From: Bacteroidales bacterium
GTDB taxonomy: Bacteria; Bacteroidota; Bacteroidia; Bacteroidales; UBA932
Direction: 5' to 3'
DNA length: 64,000 nt
NCBI GenBank assembly: GCA_017469745.1
Contig: JAFUFS010000018.1
Location: forward strand, 27,506-91,505
How positions within the stretch are numbered: the first letter of the stretch is position 1; every line of letters starts with the position of its first letter. Shown piece by piece: positions 62,651 to 64,000 of this stretch. The position numbers were made by a program, and so were the translations under genes. Under the pieces are notes generated by a model that was not told the origin of the DNA, made no database searches, and saw nothing but the letters and a program-made list of their open reading frames with translations.

Positions 62651-63235
62651 TTAGCAAATCAGGTAAAATATCCTGACATCTGATTCGTAAATATACGGAT
62701 GGCAGGCAGCAACAATACCGCTGACGATATCGCGAAGACGACGAACGCAATAGTATGCTTCGATGTGTTCCTCATAGATATCCGATGCCGAGTAGTATAG
62801 CTCATCGCCAATCTCTTCTTCTTGGTTTTCTTCCTGCTTTTCATTTGTCGGCTGCAGAGCCCTAAGATATGATTCAATTCTGTCGAGTTGCTGCTTCATC
62901 GGGTACAGTCCCGCGTTGGAGAGGCTGGCAAGCAATCTCTTGTCAAGCTCATCACAGTACTGAACCAAGTCATCAAACATAAACGTCCCATATGAATCGT
63001 CGTCTTCCAGGTGCTCAGCGATTTCCTTACAGATTCGCTCCTTGGGGCCACCCCTGATATGGCTTGCTGCCTCATCAATGAAATGGGAAAAGTGATAATA
63101 CCGGCAGAAGTAGCAGTCGGTGTCCCAATATGATTGATTGAGATCCTCTTTCGTCTCAAATGGCGGCTTGAAATGGAGCCGAACCCAGTTCTCCTGGTTC
63201 CGGACTTCAATGTAGAATGCAATATCAACTCCCAT
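62651..63235 (-). CDS. Unknown small protein (M-G-V-D-I start)
   Basis: 194 residues, acidic, no signal or membrane helix. It opens M-G-V-D-I-A-F-Y-I-E-V-R, then W-D-T-D-C-Y-F-C-R-Y-Y-H-F, has a Glu/Gln-rich stretch near 132-142 (E-K-Q-E-E-N-Q-E-E-E) and helical ends. Short proteins starting M-G-x-D-I-x-x-Y-I/V-E occur in phages and mobile elements (from memory), without a known function. It begins 4 bases after the 170-residue gene. Confidence 0.6.
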   Translation of the reverse strand: MGVDIAFYIEVRNQENWVRLHFKPPFETKEDLNQSYWDTDCYFCRYYHFSHFIDEAASHIRGGPKERICKEIAEHLEDDDSYGTFMFDDLVQYCDELDKRLLASLSNAGLYPMKQQLDRIESYLRALQPTNEKQEENQEEEIGDELYYSASDIYEEHIEAYYCVRRLRDIVSGIVAACHPYIYESDVRIFYLIC

Positions 63236-63239
63236 AATA

Positions 63240-63752
63240 TCATTTAGTTATAACGTTAACACTTTCAACTTTATATCTTCCTCCCTTCTCTTTCTTGATG
63301 ATGAAGGATTCTGCGTTCAGGTTGCCCACGGCGTCGCAGAACTTCCTCTTTATCCGGGAGACTGTTGCGTAAAACACCGTCTTCGATTCTGCGCAGAGGG
63401 ACTCAATTTTGTCTTCCCTGAAATCGGAATCACCAAACGTCGATTCCCTGGAGTATATCTGGCAAAGCTCTTTCCAGTGAACAACCAGGTCATCGGACTT
63501 TATTCCTTCAGGGTGGTTCAGGAACAGGTAATACAGAGTCCTTTCAACAGGATTGAGGTATGCCTTTGCCTTGTAGTCGGGGAAGGATATGCAGCCCTGC
63601 CCTTCCACAATCAATCTGCGACTTGCGGGATAATTGTGAATGCCGTTTTCAATAGCCGAGTAATCCAAACCGCGGGACTGCAGTTCGGTTACAAGAGATC
63701 TTATTGTGCAGACTATCTGGGCAGTCTTGGCCCTTGACTGGTACGTATTCAT
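63240..63752 (-). CDS. Winged-helix-like protein, first gene of the operon
   Basis: 170 residues. The C-terminal half recalls the OmpR-type DNA-binding domain: L-N-P-V-E-R-T-L-Y-Y-L-F-L near 70, a helix with T-V-S-R-I-K-R-K-F near 133 like the recognition helix of that family, and a closing wing E-K-G-G-R-Y-K-V-E. No receiver domain is present. It may be a regulator of its own operon. The start codon lies 2 bases from a 10-bp inverted-repeat arm of the structured leader, which could control translation. Confidence 0.6.
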   Translation of the reverse strand: MNTYQSRAKTAQIVCTIRSLVTELQSRGLDYSAIENGIHNYPASRRLIVEGQGCISFPDYKAKAYLNPVERTLYYLFLNHPEGIKSDDLVVHWKELCQIYSRESTFGDSDFREDKIESLCAESKTVFYATVSRIKRKFCDAVGNLNAESFIIKKEKGGRYKVESVNVITK

Positions 63753-63754
63753 TG

Positions 63755-63926
63755 GTATATCGGCTTTGTGTCCGGCTATGCGGACAGATGGTGCGCATAC
63801 ATGCGCTTATGCTATTTGAAAATGGGGAAGGGCTCCTTAGGCCAGAGAAGACGGAGCCAGGCCGACCTATAAACGCATGAGGCCGATATACAAGGCATCC
63901 GTTCTCCCGAACGGGCGTTCGGGGAG
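63755..63926 (-). promoter_or_regulatory. Inverted-repeat-rich 5' leader of the five-gene operon
   Basis: GTATATCGGC (63755-63764) is complementary to GCCGATATAC (63882-63891). Inside this pair are TGTCCG/CGGACA (63769-63786), GCGCAT/ATGCGC (63793-63806) and GGCTCC/GGAGCC (63831-63858); outside it, CCCGAACG/CGTTCGGG (63906-63923). The set describes a multi-branched fold closed by a 10-bp stem whose inner end is next to the ATG at 63752. I know no family that fits. It could be a cis-regulatory RNA or a recombination site. Confidence 0.5.
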
Positions 63927-63992
63927 CAGGGATTTATGTGTAAGTCGTATCGGCTGCATGTCTATTTTATAGTTACCAATTATTTGCGGCGG

Positions 63993-64000
63993 CAAAGATG
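63993..64000 (-). promoter_or_regulatory. Possible -7 promoter element at the right edge
   Basis: On the minus strand CATCTTTG, one change from TAnnTTTG. If used, the message begins near 63985 and carries a leader of about 230 bases before the first gene. The -33 region is outside the window. Confidence 0.35.

Overview
The window looks like chromosomal DNA of a Bacteroidota member, most likely a GC-rich, uncultured, gut-type Bacteroidales. The evidence is promoter elements of the form TTTG-N19-23-TAnnTTTG, almost no Shine-Dalgarno sequences, SusA-like GH13 and GH51/GH78 enzymes, and families such as DUF2490, DUF4956, DUF6528 and DUF6088. The lineage is inference; no rRNA is present. Composition by eye is GC-rich up to about 52.1 kb, then clearly AT-richer and mosaic to the right end.

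Layout. 1-4738 (minus): an operon with YfcC-type carrier, two MFS permeases and an M20 peptidase cut by the window edge, probably for peptide or amino-acid use. 4801-19653 (plus): dxs, then a central-dogma block: tRNA-Thr, -Tyr, -Gly, -Thr, tuf, tRNA-Trp, secE, nusG, rplK, rplA, rplJ, rplL, rpoB, rpoC. 19826-24757 (plus): a five-gene cell-surface cluster with a beta-helix carbohydrate-binding lipoprotein, a small secreted repeat protein, a VTC-type polyphosphate polymerase domain, a DUF4956 membrane protein and a DUF2490 outer-membrane barrel. 24754-28694 (minus): GH78 rhamnosidase-like enzyme and a DUF6528-phosphodiesterase fusion lipoprotein. 28775-36352 (plus): a glycyl-radical enzyme with its activase, a sugar/H+ symporter, a GH51 arabinofuranosidase, an isochorismatase-like hydrolase and a Nudix enzyme.

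36312-44277 (minus) is the most striking core locus: eight tightly packed genes joining a (p)ppGpp synthetase-type protein, a cytidylate-kinase-like protein, a MESH1-like HD hydrolase, an aminoglycoside-phosphotransferase-like protein, a sensor SpoIIE phosphatase fused to an RsbW-type ATPase, a STAS antagonist, a K+/H+ antiporter and a DUF3298 lipoprotein. It reads as an alarmone and partner-switching stress module with an ion antiporter as a candidate output. 44321-52061 holds GntP permease and GH13 (minus), then an apparently Tat-exported PLP lyase, a tannase-like esterase and a class C beta-lactamase-fold hydrolase (plus).

52062-64000 is accessory DNA: decayed gene pieces; two nearly identical tyrosine-recombinase catalytic domains in direct orientation flanking an archaeal-type ATPase gene bounded by related hairpins; an AbiE-type toxin-antitoxin pair with two companion genes; and a five-gene operon of unknown function with two metallophosphoesterases, headed by a leader rich in inverted repeats at the right edge. 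All functional statements rest on reading motifs and gene order by eye; no database search was run.
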